Assembly (NCBI RefSeq): GCF_001418005.1
Contig: NZ_LIOL01000002.1
Span: forward strand, 242,990 to 306,989
DNA from: Chelatococcus sambhunathii
GTDB taxonomy: Bacteria > Pseudomonadota > Alphaproteobacteria > Rhizobiales > Beijerinckiaceae
Length of the DNA stretch: 64,000 nucleotides
Direction: 5' to 3'
In this document: positions 42,825 through 52,997 of the stretch, piece after piece
Layout: every line of letters starts with the position of its first letter
Position numbering within the stretch: position 1 is the first letter of the stretch
Notes under the pieces: model-generated
What the model saw: the letters and a program-made list of their open reading frames with translations, nothing else
What the model was told of the DNA's origin: nothing
Database searches by the model: none
Made by a program: the position numbers and the translations under genes

Positions 42825-43631
42825 TTAATCATAAGTCGTAATCGTCATGCCGTCATAGGCCGGCTCGACATGGGCTGGAACCTGCCGGCGCAGGGTGGCG
42901 TAGTCGAGATCGGTGTGCAGATTGGTGAGCACGGCGCGCCGCGGCCCCAACTCGTCGATCAGCGCCAGCGCTTCTGCGAGGCTGAAATGGCTCGGGTGCG
43001 GCGTGTAGCGCAGCGCGTCGATGATCAGCACGTCGAGGCCGCGCAGCAGCGCCTTCGCCTCCTCCGGCATGGCGCTGACGTCGCTCGCATAGGCGAGCCC
43101 GCCGAAGCGGAAGCCGAGCGCGTCGATATTCCCGTGTACCATGCGAAAGGGCAAGGCAGCGAGCGTGCCGCCCGGCCCGTCGATGTGCACCTCGCGCCCG
43201 CTTGTGAGGCGATGCTCGACGAGGATGGGCGGATAGTCGCTGCCGGGCGGCGTGATGAAGCAATAGCCGAACCGGGTGCGCACCTGCGCGCTGGTGCGCT
43301 CGTCGAGATAGACGTCGATGCAGCGGCGCATCGTCAGGACGAGCGGCCGCAGGTCGTCGATGCCGTGGGTATGGTCGGCGTGCTCGTGCGTGAAGAGGAC
43401 GGCATCGAGGTGGCGCACGTCGCTGTCGAGCAGTTGCTCGCGCAGGTCGGGTGAGGTGTCGACGAGCACCGTCGTCGCCGCGTCCCTCGCTTCGCGCCGC
43501 TTCTCGACCAGAATCGAGCAGCGGCGGCGCCTGTTGCGCGGCTCGGCAGGGTCGCAGGCTCCCCATCCCATGCCGACGCGTGGCACCCCGCCGGATGATC
43601 CGCAACCGAGAATGGTCACGGTCAGCGTCAT
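42825..43631 (-). CDS. PhnP-like MBL-fold hydrolase
   Basis: A 268-residue metallo-beta-lactamase-fold protein with an intact metal motif, THEHADHTHGIDDLRPL, and N-terminal ILGCGSSGGVPRVG. PhnP is a cyclic-phosphate phosphodiesterase; relatives next to metG-tatD in alphaproteobacteria are uncharacterised. It is the last gene of the rlpA-to-MBL cluster and overlaps tatD by 4 nt. Confidence 0.88.
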   Translation of the reverse strand: MTLTVTILGCGSSGGVPRVGMGWGACDPAEPRNRRRRCSILVEKRREARDAATTVLVDTSPDLREQLLDSDVRHLDAVLFTHEHADHTHGIDDLRPLVLTMRRCIDVYLDERTSAQVRTRFGYCFITPPGSDYPPILVEHRLTSGREVHIDGPGGTLAALPFRMVHGNIDALGFRFGGLAYASDVSAMPEEAKALLRGLDVLIIDALRYTPHPSHFSLAEALALIDELGPRRAVLTNLHTDLDYATLRRQVPAHVEPAYDGMTITTYD

Positions 43632-44431
43632 GCGGCGCTTTCCCCGGCCCCCTGGCCGAGATCGGCTTTGGTGAAGAGGCGCCGGAAGTTGTCGGTGGTG
43701 ATCGCGGCCATCTCGGCCGCCGTCACGCCGTGCACCTCGGCCAGCACTTTGGCCGTATGCACAACGAAGGCGGGCTCGTTGCGCTTGCCGCGATTGGGAA
43801 CGGGGGCGAGATAGGGCGCATCCGTCTCGACGAGCAGCCGCTCGCGCGGCACGCGCGCCGCGATGTCGCGCAGCTCCTGCGAGCCCTTGAAGGTCAGGAT
43901 GCCGGAGAAGGAGACATGGAGCCCGAGCTCGACGCCGACGCGGGCAAGCTCCGGCCCGGACGAGAAGCAGTGCAGGATGGCCTGGAATGCGCCCTTCCCC
44001 ATCTCGTCACGGAGAATGGCGATCATGTCCTCGTCGGCGGCACGCGCATGGATGACGAGCGGCAGGCCCGTCTCCCGCGCCGCAGCGATATGGGTGCGGA
44101 ACACCGCCTGCTGCACGTCCCGAGGGCTGCGATCGTAGTGGTAGTCGAGCCCCGCCTCGCCGATGGCGATGCAGCGCGGGTGGCGCGACAACGCAACGAG
44201 CTCGGCCGCCGTGACGTCAGGCTCCTCGCCAGCATTGTGCGGATGGGTCCCGACCGTGCAGGAGACGCCCGCAAAACGCTCGGCAAGGGCCGCGTAGGCG
44301 GGAAACTGCCCGACGCGCGTCGAGATGGTGACGAGATGGCCGACACCGGCCGCACGCGCCCGCGCCACCACGGCATCGAGCTCGCTGGCGAAATCCGGGA
44401 AGTCGAGGTGGCAGTGACTGTCGACCAGCAT
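43628..44431 (-). CDS. tatD: TatD-family metal-dependent deoxyribonuclease
   Basis: A 267-residue TIM-barrel hydrolase. Metal ligands are DSHCHLDF at the N-terminus, IGEAGLDYHY, and ETDAPYLAPVP. TatD/YcfH proteins are 3'-5' exonucleases linked to DNA repair. It shares one nucleotide with the metG stop (TGATG) and overlaps the MBL gene, so translation is coupled. Confidence 0.92.
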   Translation of the reverse strand: MLVDSHCHLDFPDFASELDAVVARARAAGVGHLVTISTRVGQFPAYAALAERFAGVSCTVGTHPHNAGEEPDVTAAELVALSRHPRCIAIGEAGLDYHYDRSPRDVQQAVFRTHIAAARETGLPLVIHARAADEDMIAILRDEMGKGAFQAILHCFSSGPELARVGVELGLHVSFSGILTFKGSQELRDIAARVPRERLLVETDAPYLAPVPNRGKRNEPAFVVHTAKVLAEVHGVTAAEMAAITTDNFRRLFTKADLGQGAGESAA

Positions 44432-46002
44432 CAGGCCTTCGCCTCCTGCGGCTCCTCCTCCACGAAACGCGGGAAGATGGGCGCGGGGGCCGGCAGCACG
44501 CTGCCCGCGACAAGGCGACCGGCGGGGCCGAGCGCGTCGAACCGACGCCGATCTTCGTCGACGGCGAGAAGGTCGAGCAGGCGCGCGGCGGCGGTCGGCG
44601 TGACGGGCTGCGCGAGGATGGCGACGTTGCGCAGCACCTCCGCCGTCACGTAGAGCACGGTCGCCATGCGGGTGGGATCGCTCTTGCGCAGCGCCCAGGG
44701 TTCCTGGCCGGCGAAATAGCGATTCGCCTCGCTCACCACCGCCCAGACGTCGGCGAGAACGGTATGCAGGGCATAATTCTGCATTGCCGCCCGCGCCTTG
44801 GCGAGGAGCCCGTCGGCTGCGCCGAGCAGCGCCTCGTCCGCGGCGGTGAAGGCGCCGGGTTCGGGCACCCTGCCGGCGCAGTTCTTGGCGATCATCGACA
44901 GGGAACGCTGGGCGAGATTGCCGAGGTCGTTGGCGAGATCCGCGTTGATGCGGTTGACGATGGCCTCATGGCTGTAGTTGCCGTCCTGGCCGAACGGCAC
45001 CTCGCGCAGGAAGAAGTAGCGCAGCTGGTCCACGCCATAGGTGCCGGCAAGCGCGAAGGGGTCGATGACATTGCCGACCGACTTCGACATCTTCTCGCCG
45101 CGGTTGAACAGGAAGCCGTGGCCGAAGACGCGCTTCGGCACAGGCAGCCCGGCCGACATGAGGAAGGCAGGCCAGTAGACAGCGTGGAAGCGCACGATAT
45201 CCTTGCCGATGATGTGCACGTCCGCCGGCCAGTAGCGCCAGCGCGGCGAGCCCTCGGTGTCGGGATAGCCGAGCCCGGTGATGTAGTTGGTGAGCGCGTC
45301 GACCCACACATACATGACGTGGCCGGGCGCGTCCGGCACCGGCACGCCCCAGGTCAGTGTGGTGCGCGAGATCGAGAGGTCCTGCAGCCCGCCCCTGACG
45401 AAGCTCATCACCTCGTTTCGCCGGCCTTCCGGGCCGATGAAGTCGGGATTGCTCTCGTAGAGCGCGAGGAGCCGGTCCTGATAGGCCGAGAGGCGGAAGA
45501 AGTAGGTCTTCTCCTCCGTCCATTCCACCGGCGTGCCTTGCGGGCCGAGGCGCACGCCGTCGGCGTTCAGCGTGGTCTCGCTCTCGTCGTAGAAGGCCTC
45601 GTCGCGGACCGAGTACCAGCCCGCGTAGGTGTCGAGATAGATGTCGCCGGCATCCGCCATGCGCTTCCACAGTGCCTGCGAGGCCACGTAATGGGCAGGT
45701 TCCGTCGTGCGGATGAAACGGTCGCGCGCGACGGCGAGCGTATCGCACATCTTCTCGAAGAGCGCTGTGTTGCGGTCGGACAGTTCGCGCGGGCCGATGC
45801 CTTCCTTCGCCGCCGTCTGCGTCATCTTGAGGCCGTGCTCATCGACGCCGGTCATGAAGAAGACGTCGTAGCCATCGAGCCGCTTGAAGCGGGCGATGGC
45901 GTCGGCCGCCACCGCCTCGTAGGCGTGGCCGATGTGCGGCGCGCCATTCGGATAGGAGATGGCGGTCGTGATGTAGAAGGTCTCGGGATGGCCCATGCCC
46001 AA
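44431..46002 (-). CDS. metG: Methionine--tRNA ligase
   Basis: A 523-residue class I tRNA synthetase charging tRNA-Met. The HIGH motif is H23-H26 in [10 protein letters not shown], and KMSKS lies in [14 protein letters not shown] near residue 300. It lacks the C-terminal tRNA-binding dimer domain of longer forms, as is usual in alphaproteobacteria. An internal ATG two codons downstream is an alternative start. It lies between holB and tatD. Confidence 0.96.
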   Translation of the reverse strand: MGMGHPETFYITTAISYPNGAPHIGHAYEAVAADAIARFKRLDGYDVFFMTGVDEHGLKMTQTAAKEGIGPRELSDRNTALFEKMCDTLAVARDRFIRTTEPAHYVASQALWKRMADAGDIYLDTYAGWYSVRDEAFYDESETTLNADGVRLGPQGTPVEWTEEKTYFFRLSAYQDRLLALYESNPDFIGPEGRRNEVMSFVRGGLQDLSISRTTLTWGVPVPDAPGHVMYVWVDALTNYITGLGYPDTEGSPRWRYWPADVHIIGKDIVRFHAVYWPAFLMSAGLPVPKRVFGHGFLFNRGEKMSKSVGNVIDPFALAGTYGVDQLRYFFLREVPFGQDGNYSHEAIVNRINADLANDLGNLAQRSLSMIAKNCAGRVPEPGAFTAADEALLGAADGLLAKARAAMQNYALHTVLADVWAVVSEANRYFAGQEPWALRKSDPTRMATVLYVTAEVLRNVAILAQPVTPTAAARLLDLLAVDEDRRRFDALGPAGRLVAGSVLPAPAPIFPRFVEEEPQEAKA

Positions 46003-46023
46003 TCGTGTCCGAATGTCGCTGGC

Positions 46024-47109
46024 TCAGGCGGCTTCGCCGTGACGGAGGGCGCCTGCCAGGTCGCTGAATATCGACAGAACCAGGGGGCGGCGGTCGAGAT
46101 GGAACACCTGCGCTTCACGCGCCGCACCGCGGCTCTTCTCCCACACCTCGACCAAGGGCGCAAGGCGAGCTGCACCTTCCCCCGCCCGGGCATGAATGGT
46201 CTGCGTGACGAACATGTCGATGGTCGCCATGAGGGCCGCAAACGCCTCCTCGCCGTCCCTGCCTGCGCAGGTCTCGGCAAGACCGAGCACCTCGCCCATA
46301 TCGAACGCCGGCAGGCGGGCGAGCATGGTCCGCACCCGCTCGATGACGGCGATGCGCTCCTCGTCGAGGAGGTCGAGCGCGCCTTGCACCGAGCCCTGTG
46401 CCAGGGCGGCCGCGCGCGCCCTGAGGCCGGGCTCGATCGCATCCCAGGGCGCCCCGAGTCCCTCGACCACCCGCTCGATCTCGTCCGGCAGCAGCTCTCC
46501 GAGCGCCAGCTTGCGGCAGCGCGAGCGGATCGTGGCCATGACGCGGCCGGGGTTGTGCGTGACGATGAGGAAGATCGAGCGCGGCGGCGGCTCCTCCACG
46601 ACCTTGAGCAGCGCGTTGGCGCTGGCGATATTGAGGTCCTCGGCGCTGTCGACGATGCAGATGCGATAGCCCCCCGCCCCCGCGGTGGAGCCGAAGACGG
46701 CAAGGGCGCGGCGCACGGACTCGATAGCGATGACGCTGGACGGGCCTTTCTTGTCGGTGCCCGGCGTCCGCCGCAGGACGACGAGGTCGGGATGCGACAG
46801 GGCCGCGACCTTGCGCGCCACCGGATGGTCCGGCGCGACGGCGAGGTCCCGCACCGCAGGCGCCACGGCGGGATCGGGATTGGCGAGCAGGAAACGCGCC
46901 GCCCTGTAGGCGAAGGTTGCCTTGCCGATGCCGCGCGGCCCGCCGATGAGCCAGGCATGGTGCAGGCGGCCGGCCCGCCAGGCGTCGAGAAAAGCGCGCT
47001 CGGCCTCGCCATGGCCAACGAGATCGAAATGCTTGCGCGGGTGCGGCGTGAGGCCGTAGCGGTCCGGCTCGGCGCCTTCTTGCTGCGTGGACACCGGTTC
47101 ACGCGCCAT
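46024..47109 (-). CDS. holB: DNA polymerase III subunit delta prime
   Basis: A 361-residue clamp-loader subunit. The AAA+ core begins LHHAWLIGGPRGIGKATFAY and continues with SFAED-like CIVDSAEDLNIASANALLKV and the arginine-finger-like region EEPPPRSIFLIVTHNP. The ATG at 47109 has GGAGG 6 nt upstream; another ATG directly precedes it. The start overlaps the tmk end by about 11 nt. Confidence 0.93.
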   Translation of the reverse strand: MAREPVSTQQEGAEPDRYGLTPHPRKHFDLVGHGEAERAFLDAWRAGRLHHAWLIGGPRGIGKATFAYRAARFLLANPDPAVAPAVRDLAVAPDHPVARKVAALSHPDLVVLRRTPGTDKKGPSSVIAIESVRRALAVFGSTAGAGGYRICIVDSAEDLNIASANALLKVVEEPPPRSIFLIVTHNPGRVMATIRSRCRKLALGELLPDEIERVVEGLGAPWDAIEPGLRARAAALAQGSVQGALDLLDEERIAVIERVRTMLARLPAFDMGEVLGLAETCAGRDGEEAFAALMATIDMFVTQTIHARAGEGAARLAPLVEVWEKSRGAAREAQVFHLDRRPLVLSIFSDLAGALRHGEAA

Positions 47110-47785
47110 CATCCGCCTCCCCGACCGGGGCCCCGAGAAGCCGGGCTTCCACATGTGACCAGATGTCGGCCGCGACGGCGTCGGCCTCGCGGCTCGCGTC
47201 GATGACGACGCAGCGCGCCGGCTCCTCCTGCGCTATCGTGAGGAAGGCGGCGCGAAGCGCTTGATGAAAGCCAATGTCCTCCGCCTCGAAGCGGTCTGTG
47301 GCCTCGCTGAGCGCCTGCCGGCGCGCATCGGCCCGTGCGAGGCCTAATTCAGGGGGTAGATCGAGAATGAACGTCAGGTCCGGCCGCGTGGGACCGACAA
47401 CGACCTCCTCGAGGCGGGCGAGGAAGGTCGGATCGAGATCGCCCAGCGCGCCCTGATAGGCGCGGGTCGAATCGCAGAAGCGGTCGCACAGCACCCATTG
47501 CCCGCGCGCCAGTGCCGGGCGGATGGTCGTCTCAAGGTGGTCGTTGCGGGCGGCCGAGAAAAGGATGGCTTCCGCCGCCGGTCCGAGCGCCTTGGCCTTG
47601 CCGGCGAGCAGGAAGTCGCGAATGCGCTCGGCCCGCGGCGCGCCGCCCGGCTCCCGTGTCGCGATGGCGTCGATGCCGTGTTGCGACAGGCGGCCGCGCA
47701 GGCGCTCCACCTGGGTGGACTTGCCTGCCCCCTCGCCGCCTTCGAAGGTGATGAACCGGCCCCGCGACCGCGTTTCTCCCGGCAA
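47099..47785 (-). CDS. tmk: Thymidylate kinase
   Basis: A 228-residue kinase making dTDP from dTMP. The P-loop is FEGGEGAGKSTQVERL near residue 14, the DR motif is CDRFCDSTRAYQGALG and the LID region includes ARADARRQALSEATDRFE. It sits in the conserved dacA-tmk-holB order, 9 nt after dacA. Confidence 0.95.
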   Translation of the reverse strand: MPGETRSRGRFITFEGGEGAGKSTQVERLRGRLSQHGIDAIATREPGGAPRAERIRDFLLAGKAKALGPAAEAILFSAARNDHLETTIRPALARGQWVLCDRFCDSTRAYQGALGDLDPTFLARLEEVVVGPTRPDLTFILDLPPELGLARADARRQALSEATDRFEAEDIGFHQALRAAFLTIAQEEPARCVVIDASREADAVAADIWSHVEARLLGAPVGEADDGA

Positions 47786-47794
47786 GACGGCCTC

Positions 47795-49012
47795 TTACAA
47801 TAGCTTGCTCAGCGCATCGCGAATGGCGCCGGTGCTGAGTTCAAACAGCGCGTCGAAGGCGCGCTGCGACAGGCTGCCCGACTCTACCGCCTCGCCTGTG
47901 TATAGCGGGACGACGAGCGCGTCGACATCATCGCGCGTGACGCGCAGGTGGCCGACCTCCATCCCCGCGGCGACCGGCGCCCGCAACGGACCGCGATAGA
48001 CGACCTTCACGTCGAGGCGGTCGCTTGTGCCGCGCGGCACCAGCACGCGCACCGCTTCTCGGGCGAGGAGCGGGACGCGGCCCTTCGCGCCCCCGTAGAC
48101 CTGGGCCTCGTCGATCACCTCGCCGGACCTGAAGAGCTCGCGGGTCTCGAAATTGTTGAAGCCCCAGTCGATCAGTTTGCGCCCCTCGTTGGCCCGCTCG
48201 CGCGCGTTGGGCAGGCCGTTGAGCACGACGACCAGCCGCTGGCCGTCGCGCACCGCCGAACCGACCAGTCCGTAACCGGATTCCGCGAGATTGCCTGTCT
48301 TCAGCCCGTCCGCACCGATATCCATGGCGAGCAGCGGATTGCGGTTCTGCTGACGGATCTTGTTCCAGGTGAATTCCCGCTCGCCGAATATGGCGTAAAG
48401 ATCGGGGAAATTCTCGACGAGGTAGAGCGAGAGTTGAGCAAGATCGCGCGCCGTCGTCCGCTGCTCGGGGTCGGCATAGCCGGTCGCGTTGCGAAACGTG
48501 CTGTTTCGCAGCCCGATCGCCCTCGCCCGCTCGTTCATGAGGCGGGCAAAGTTCTCCTCGGTGCCGGCGATGCCCTCTGCCAGCGCAATGGCCGCGTCGT
48601 TGCCGGACTGGACAATGAGCCCGCGCAGCAGATCGGCGACCGAGACGCGGCTGTTGACGATGGCGAACATGGTCGAGCCGCCCGACGGCGCACCTCCGCG
48701 TCGCCAGGCGTTCTCGGACACGATGAATGTGTCCTCGAGCGACAGCCGGCCGGCTTTGATCTCCTCGAAGACCACCGCTGCGGTCATGATCTTGACGAGG
48801 CTGGCCGGGACCATCGGTGCATCCGGCGCCTTGGCGAACAGGATGCCGCGCGTGCGCGCATCCATCAGGATGGCGAAATCGGCTGCGGTCTGGAAAGTCT
48901 GCGCCGTGGCTGCTCCCGCTGCGACGGCGAGCCACGCAAAGGCCGCGAGGCCGGCAAACAGACGCCGGCAAATGCACCGGCCGCGACCCGATACGGACAA
49001 CGAAACCGACAT
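47795..49012 (-). CDS. dacA: D-alanyl-D-alanine carboxypeptidase (DacA/DacC type)
   Basis: A 405-residue penicillin-binding protein 5-like enzyme that trims pentapeptides in peptidoglycan. It has a signal peptide (to about residue 38, ATAQ), the SxxK motif S71-L-V-K74, SGN at 136-138 and KTG at 238-240. The C-terminal 80 residues include the PBP5 beta domain and an end helix (AFDALFELSTGAIRDALSKLL) that could anchor it to the membrane. GGGGGAG is very close to the ATG at 49012. rlpA lies 70 nt upstream. Confidence 0.93.
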   Translation of the reverse strand: MSVSLSVSGRGRCICRRLFAGLAAFAWLAVAAGAATAQTFQTAADFAILMDARTRGILFAKAPDAPMVPASLVKIMTAAVVFEEIKAGRLSLEDTFIVSENAWRRGGAPSGGSTMFAIVNSRVSVADLLRGLIVQSGNDAAIALAEGIAGTEENFARLMNERARAIGLRNSTFRNATGYADPEQRTTARDLAQLSLYLVENFPDLYAIFGEREFTWNKIRQQNRNPLLAMDIGADGLKTGNLAESGYGLVGSAVRDGQRLVVVLNGLPNARERANEGRKLIDWGFNNFETRELFRSGEVIDEAQVYGGAKGRVPLLAREAVRVLVPRGTSDRLDVKVVYRGPLRAPVAAGMEVGHLRVTRDDVDALVVPLYTGEAVESGSLSQRAFDALFELSTGAIRDALSKLL

Positions 49013-49082
49013 CGCTCCCCCATATGGAGGGGGAATGTGCGATGCCGGCGCCGCAAAATCAACGGATGCGGCGAAGCTGCCC

Positions 49083-50252
49083 TCAGTTGGCCGCCGTTCC
49101 CTTGCGGAACGACACGAAGCGCTGCTCCTTGACGAGCGCGAACGGGGTCTCCGCCGCGAAGCGGGCGTTGGCGTTCTGCGGCGCCGCGTAGAAGAGGCTG
49201 GCGACGACGGGCTTGCCGGCGGGCGGCACGGCCACCGCCACCGGCACGCCGGCGTTGGGGATGGTGTTGAGGTCGATGAGGTCGTCGATGGTGGCGACCT
49301 CCGCCCGCTGGAGGTGAACCGCCGGCGCAGGCGGCGCGGAAGCCACCGCAACGCCTTGCTGACCGAAATCGGGCCGTGGCACGGGCATCGGAATGGCGCG
49401 GCTTGCGGCGGTGGCGACCGGCGCTGGCGCGGCCGCAGCAGGCGCATAAGCCATGCTCGGCGCGGCAACCGGGGGCGCCGGCTGGGCCGGTTCGGCCGAG
49501 GCGACCATGACAGGAGTCGCCACAGGCGCCGTCGGGGCACCGCCGACGGCCGGCCGGCCATCGATCTGCAGGGTGGCGAGCAGTTTGCGGTCGTCGCTGC
49601 CGCGCAGCGAGGCCCGACCCACGTATTCGACCTTCACCTGAGCCGTGCCCGCACGCCGGAAGTCGAGCGCATCGGCGACGCTGCGCGAGACGTCGATGAT
49701 GCGGCCGCCGTGGAACGGGCCGCGATCGTTGACGCGCACCACCATCGATCGGTTGTTTGCAAGGTTGGTGACGCGCACGTAGCTCGGCAGAGGCAGCGTG
49801 GGATGGGCGGCGGCGATCGAGTGTTTGTCGAACACCTCGCCATTCGCTGTCAGACGACCGTGGAAGTCGGCGCCGTACCAGGAGGCCGTGCCGGTGGCCG
49901 TGTATTTCTCGTTAAGCTTCGGGACATAGGTCTTGCCGGCCACCTGGTAGGGCTTGCCGGTGTGATCACGTCCACCGCCCTTGGGGACCGGCTTGCCGTC
50001 GGCGACGACACGCGGACTGGGGGCGACGCCGTATTTCGGGTCGATCTTGGCAGAGTTCACCTTCTGCGTCGCGCTGCTGCAGTTGGCGAGGCCGAGCGCC
50101 AAGACCACGATGCCAGCGCTCTGCAGCGCGAAGCGGAGGGGCGACCGCCCCGTGTCGAAGCTTTCGGATCTGGAAAATGCCGATGAGATGGACGGGGAAA
50201 CGTTCGCTTTGGTGGCGCCAAGCTCAGTTGTCGCACGATCCATCTGCTGCAT
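49083..50252 (-). CDS. rlpA: RlpA-family septal ring lytic transglycosylase (lipoprotein)
   Basis: A 389-residue protein. The double-psi beta-barrel is at about 120-205 with GTASWYGADFHGRLTANGE and VRVNDRGPFHGGRIIDVSRS. A lipobox LALGLANC puts the lipidated cysteine at residue 58, after an unusually long leader, so the true start may be downstream with a non-ATG codon. The C-terminal half is Ala/Pro-rich and no SPOR domain is evident. RlpA cuts denuded glycan strands at the division site, which fits the neighbouring dacA. Confidence 0.88.
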   Translation of the reverse strand: MQQMDRATTELGATKANVSPSISSAFSRSESFDTGRSPLRFALQSAGIVVLALGLANCSSATQKVNSAKIDPKYGVAPSPRVVADGKPVPKGGGRDHTGKPYQVAGKTYVPKLNEKYTATGTASWYGADFHGRLTANGEVFDKHSIAAAHPTLPLPSYVRVTNLANNRSMVVRVNDRGPFHGGRIIDVSRSVADALDFRRAGTAQVKVEYVGRASLRGSDDRKLLATLQIDGRPAVGGAPTAPVATPVMVASAEPAQPAPPVAAPSMAYAPAAAAPAPVATAASRAIPMPVPRPDFGQQGVAVASAPPAPAVHLQRAEVATIDDLIDLNTIPNAGVPVAVAVPPAGKPVVASLFYAAPQNANARFAAETPFALVKEQRFVSFRKGTAAN

Positions 50253-50611
50253 CGGCTCGTTCCGTTCTTGCCTGTCGGTGGCCGCACGCTGCCGTCGGAA
50301 GGGCGCGACCGATGCGCCGGACCTTGGACTTGAACACCACCGAAGTGTCGCTGTAATCCGATGAATGGAGCGTTAAGGCCTCACATCCGACAAAGCAAGC
50401 TTGCAATGCGACGTGCAACCCACATTCCGAAGGCGAAACGAGCCTTCGGAATGCGACGAAATTGCGGCGCCTCTGCCCCATTGTCGTCGTGTCGTGCGTT
50501 GCAGGGTGTCGTGCCGGCCGCGTCGTTCAGCAGTAAAGCTGTCGTGTAGCGACTGTCTGATCGACTATAGCCTCGTCATCCGTCTTGGGCATCGGCGAAC
50601 CGGGAGACCTC
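50253..50611. other. Divergent spacer between rlpA and the PPOX-like gene
   Basis: This 359-nt gap has no gene I recognise on either strand. Its main feature is the 12-bp hairpin at 50423-50453. Promoters for both flanking genes must lie here, but I cannot place them. Confidence 0.5.
50423..50453. repeat. Perfect 12-bp stem hairpin in a divergent spacer
   Basis: CATTCCGAAGGC (50423-50434) and GCCTTCGGAATG (50442-50453) flank GAAACGA. No T-tract follows on either strand and both neighbouring genes point away, so it is unlikely to be a terminator. It could be an operator, a small-RNA structure or a repeat remnant. Confidence 0.6.
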
Positions 50612-51223
50612 ATGAAGACCATCGTGACCATCGCCGAACTCGAGGCCATCTATGGACAGCCCGGCGAGACGTCGACCGTCAAAGTGACCGATTATGTCAC
50701 GCCCCATTATGCCGCCTTCATCGAGGCATCGCCCTTTGTCGCCCTTGCGACGGTCGGTCCGGAGGGGCTCGATTGTTCGCCGCGCGGCGACGGCCGCGGC
50801 TTCGTGCGCCTCCACGATCCGCGCACCCTCATGCTGCCGGACCGGCACGGCAACAACCGCATCGATTCCCTGCGCAACATCGTGCGCGACCCGCGCGTGG
50901 CCCTGCTCTTCCTCATTCCCGGTGCCGGCAACACGCTGCGCGTCAATGGCCATGCCCGGCTGACAGTGGACGAAACTCTGCGCGCTTCCTTCGCCGTCGA
51001 AGGAAAGCAGCCGCGGACGGTCGTCGTCATCGAGGTGCGCGAGGTCTATTTCCAGTGCGCCCGCGCCATCATCCGCGCCGGCCTGTGGGATCCGTCCAGG
51101 CACGTGGCGCCGGACGCGCTGCCAACGCCGGGCGCCATCCTCGCCGCCCTGTCGCAGGACCGTGTCGGCGGTGATGAATACGACAAGGCCTGGCCGGAGC
51201 GGGCCAGACAATCGATGTGGTGA
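50612..51223 (+). CDS. Pyridoxamine 5'-phosphate oxidase-family FMN protein
   Basis: A 203-residue split-barrel flavin protein of the MSMEG_1061/PPOX group. Features are PFVALATVGPEGLDCSPRGD and LMLPDRHGNNRIDSLRNIV. The N- and C-terminal extensions differ from true PdxH, so it is probably an FMN- or F420-type reductase of unknown substrate. GGGAGA precedes the ATG at 50612. It converges on rimO with a 6-nt gap. Confidence 0.85.
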   Translation: MKTIVTIAELEAIYGQPGETSTVKVTDYVTPHYAAFIEASPFVALATVGPEGLDCSPRGDGRGFVRLHDPRTLMLPDRHGNNRIDSLRNIVRDPRVALLFLIPGAGNTLRVNGHARLTVDETLRASFAVEGKQPRTVVVIEVREVYFQCARAIIRAGLWDPSRHVAPDALPTPGAILAALSQDRVGGDEYDKAWPERARQSMW

Positions 51224-51229
51224 GAAGGC

Positions 51230-52558
51230 TCAGACCGCGGTGCCGTGCAGGTCGTAGGCGTCCGAGCGCTCGACCTTCACGGTGACGATGTCGCCGATGC
51301 GCAGCGGACGGCGCGAGGCGACGTAGACATTGCCGTCGATCTCCGGCGCATCCCACTTGGAGCGCCCCTTGGCGACCGTTGGTCCCGCCTCGTCGATGAT
51401 GACGGGAATGCGCCGGCCGATGCGGCCCTTCAGGCGCTGGGCGCTGACTTTGGCCTGGGCCTGCATGAAGCGGTGCCAACGCTCTTCCTTGACCTCGTCC
51501 GGCACCGGCGCGGCGATCTCGTTGGCGGGCGCCCCCGTCACCGGCTCGTAGCGGAAGCAGCCGACCCGGTCGAGCTTGGCCTCCTGCAGCCATTCGAGCA
51601 GGAAGTCGAAATCCTCGTCCGTCTCGCCCGGGAAGCCGACGATGAAGGTCGAGCGGATGGCAAGGTCCGGGCACTCCTCGCGCCAGCGGCGGATACGGTC
51701 GAGCGTCTTCTCCTGATGTGCCGGACGGCGCATGTTTCGCAGCACCGCCGGGGCGGCGTGCTGGAAAGGAATGTCGAGGTAGGGGAGCACTTTGCCTTCC
51801 GCCATGAGGCCGACGACCTCGTCGACATGCGGATAGGGATAGACATAGTGCAGTCGCACCCAGACGCCGAGTTCGCCGAGGGCCGCCGAAAGGTCGAGGA
51901 AACGCGCCCTCACCTCTCTGCCGCCATGGGTGCTCGGCGCATATTTGAGATCGAGGCCATAGGCGCTCGTGTCCTGCGAAATGACGAGCAGTTCCTTCAC
52001 GCCGGCCTTCACCAGGCGCTCGGCTTCCCGCAGCACATCCGCGGCCGGACGGCTGACGAGGTCGCCGCGCAGCTTCGGGATGATGCAGAAGGTGCAGCGG
52101 TTGTTGCAGCCTTCGGAGATCTTCAGATAGGCATAGTGGCGCGGCGTGAACTTGATGCCCTGCTCGGGGACGAGATCGATGAACGGATCATGCGCCGGCG
52201 GCACAGCCTCGTGCACCGCATCGACCACGGTCTCATATTGCTGCGGCCCGGTGATGGCGAGGACATCGGGGAACTGATCGCGGATCTGGCCCGGCTCGGC
52301 GCCCATGCAGCCCGTGACGATGACCTTGCCGTTCTTGGCCATGGCCTCGCCGATGGCGCCGAGCGATTCCGCTTTGGCCGAATCGAGGAAACCGCAGGTG
52401 TTGACGATGACGACATCCGCGCCCTCGTGCGTCTTCGTCAGTTCATAGCCCTCGGCCCTGAGGCGCGTGACGATGCGCTCGGAATCGACGAGCGCCTTCG
52501 GGCAGCCGAGGGAAACGAAACTGATCTTGGGAGCGTGCTCGCCCATGCCTGTCGCCAC
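51230..52558 (-). CDS. rimO: Ribosomal protein S12 methylthiotransferase
   Basis: A 442-residue radical SAM enzyme that methylthiolates an aspartate of S12. The N-terminal UPF0004 domain starts [19 protein letters not shown], with further cluster cysteines in NTCGFLD and TGCMGAEP. The radical SAM motif is [22 protein letters not shown] domain ends the protein. An internal ATG four codons in is an alternative start. Confidence 0.95.
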   Translation of the reverse strand: MATGMGEHAPKISFVSLGCPKALVDSERIVTRLRAEGYELTKTHEGADVVIVNTCGFLDSAKAESLGAIGEAMAKNGKVIVTGCMGAEPGQIRDQFPDVLAITGPQQYETVVDAVHEAVPPAHDPFIDLVPEQGIKFTPRHYAYLKISEGCNNRCTFCIIPKLRGDLVSRPAADVLREAERLVKAGVKELLVISQDTSAYGLDLKYAPSTHGGREVRARFLDLSAALGELGVWVRLHYVYPYPHVDEVVGLMAEGKVLPYLDIPFQHAAPAVLRNMRRPAHQEKTLDRIRRWREECPDLAIRSTFIVGFPGETDEDFDFLLEWLQEAKLDRVGCFRYEPVTGAPANEIAAPVPDEVKEERWHRFMQAQAKVSAQRLKGRIGRRIPVIIDEAGPTVAKGRSKWDAPEIDGNVYVASRRPLRIGDIVTVKVERSDAYDLHGTAV

Positions 52559-52997
52559 CGCTTGAGCGCCGGCATCGCGACGAGAGCCGCGGACGACGCA
52601 TCATGTCCTTGATAATGATCGTATTCTCGGATCGTGGGCCGGGCCTTCGCCACCCTGAAACGGCTCCAGCCAAAATCCGGGGCCTCGATTGGCACGGAAA
52701 GGGCGCCGACGCAACGGTCTTGATGCCGCAAGGTTTCACAAGAGAAGCCCGGCAGTACCTGACTGCCGGGCTCAAGGCTTCGGGAGGAGCCTGCCAAGAC
52801 CGCGTGGAAGAAGACTACATCGGCCCGTTGCCGAAGCAGCCAGCCAGACGAAGGCTTCATCACATGCAATATTCATAACAGATTCGCGCCGCTCTTGCCT
52901 CACGAAAATACCGCATCCGAAAGACAGCTTCCTCGCAACGCCCGCGTGCACTGCGCGGTGCCTCAGGATCGATTCAATTTTATTCTTCTGCGACCTG
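52559..52997. other. Spacer between rimO and the SDR gene
   Basis: A 439-nt region with no convincing gene. It holds the hairpin at 52746-52772 and, nearer the SDR end, AT-richer sequence (about 52860-52990). The rimO promoter must lie near 52570-52620 on the minus strand. Confidence 0.5.
52746..52772 (-). terminator. Probable terminator of the lactonase-SDR transcript
   Basis: AGCCCGGCAGT and ACTGCCGGGCT form an 11-bp perfect stem with a 5-nt loop. On the minus strand it is followed by TCTCTTGT, a weak pyrimidine tract. It lies about 225 nt after the SDR stop. Confidence 0.45.
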
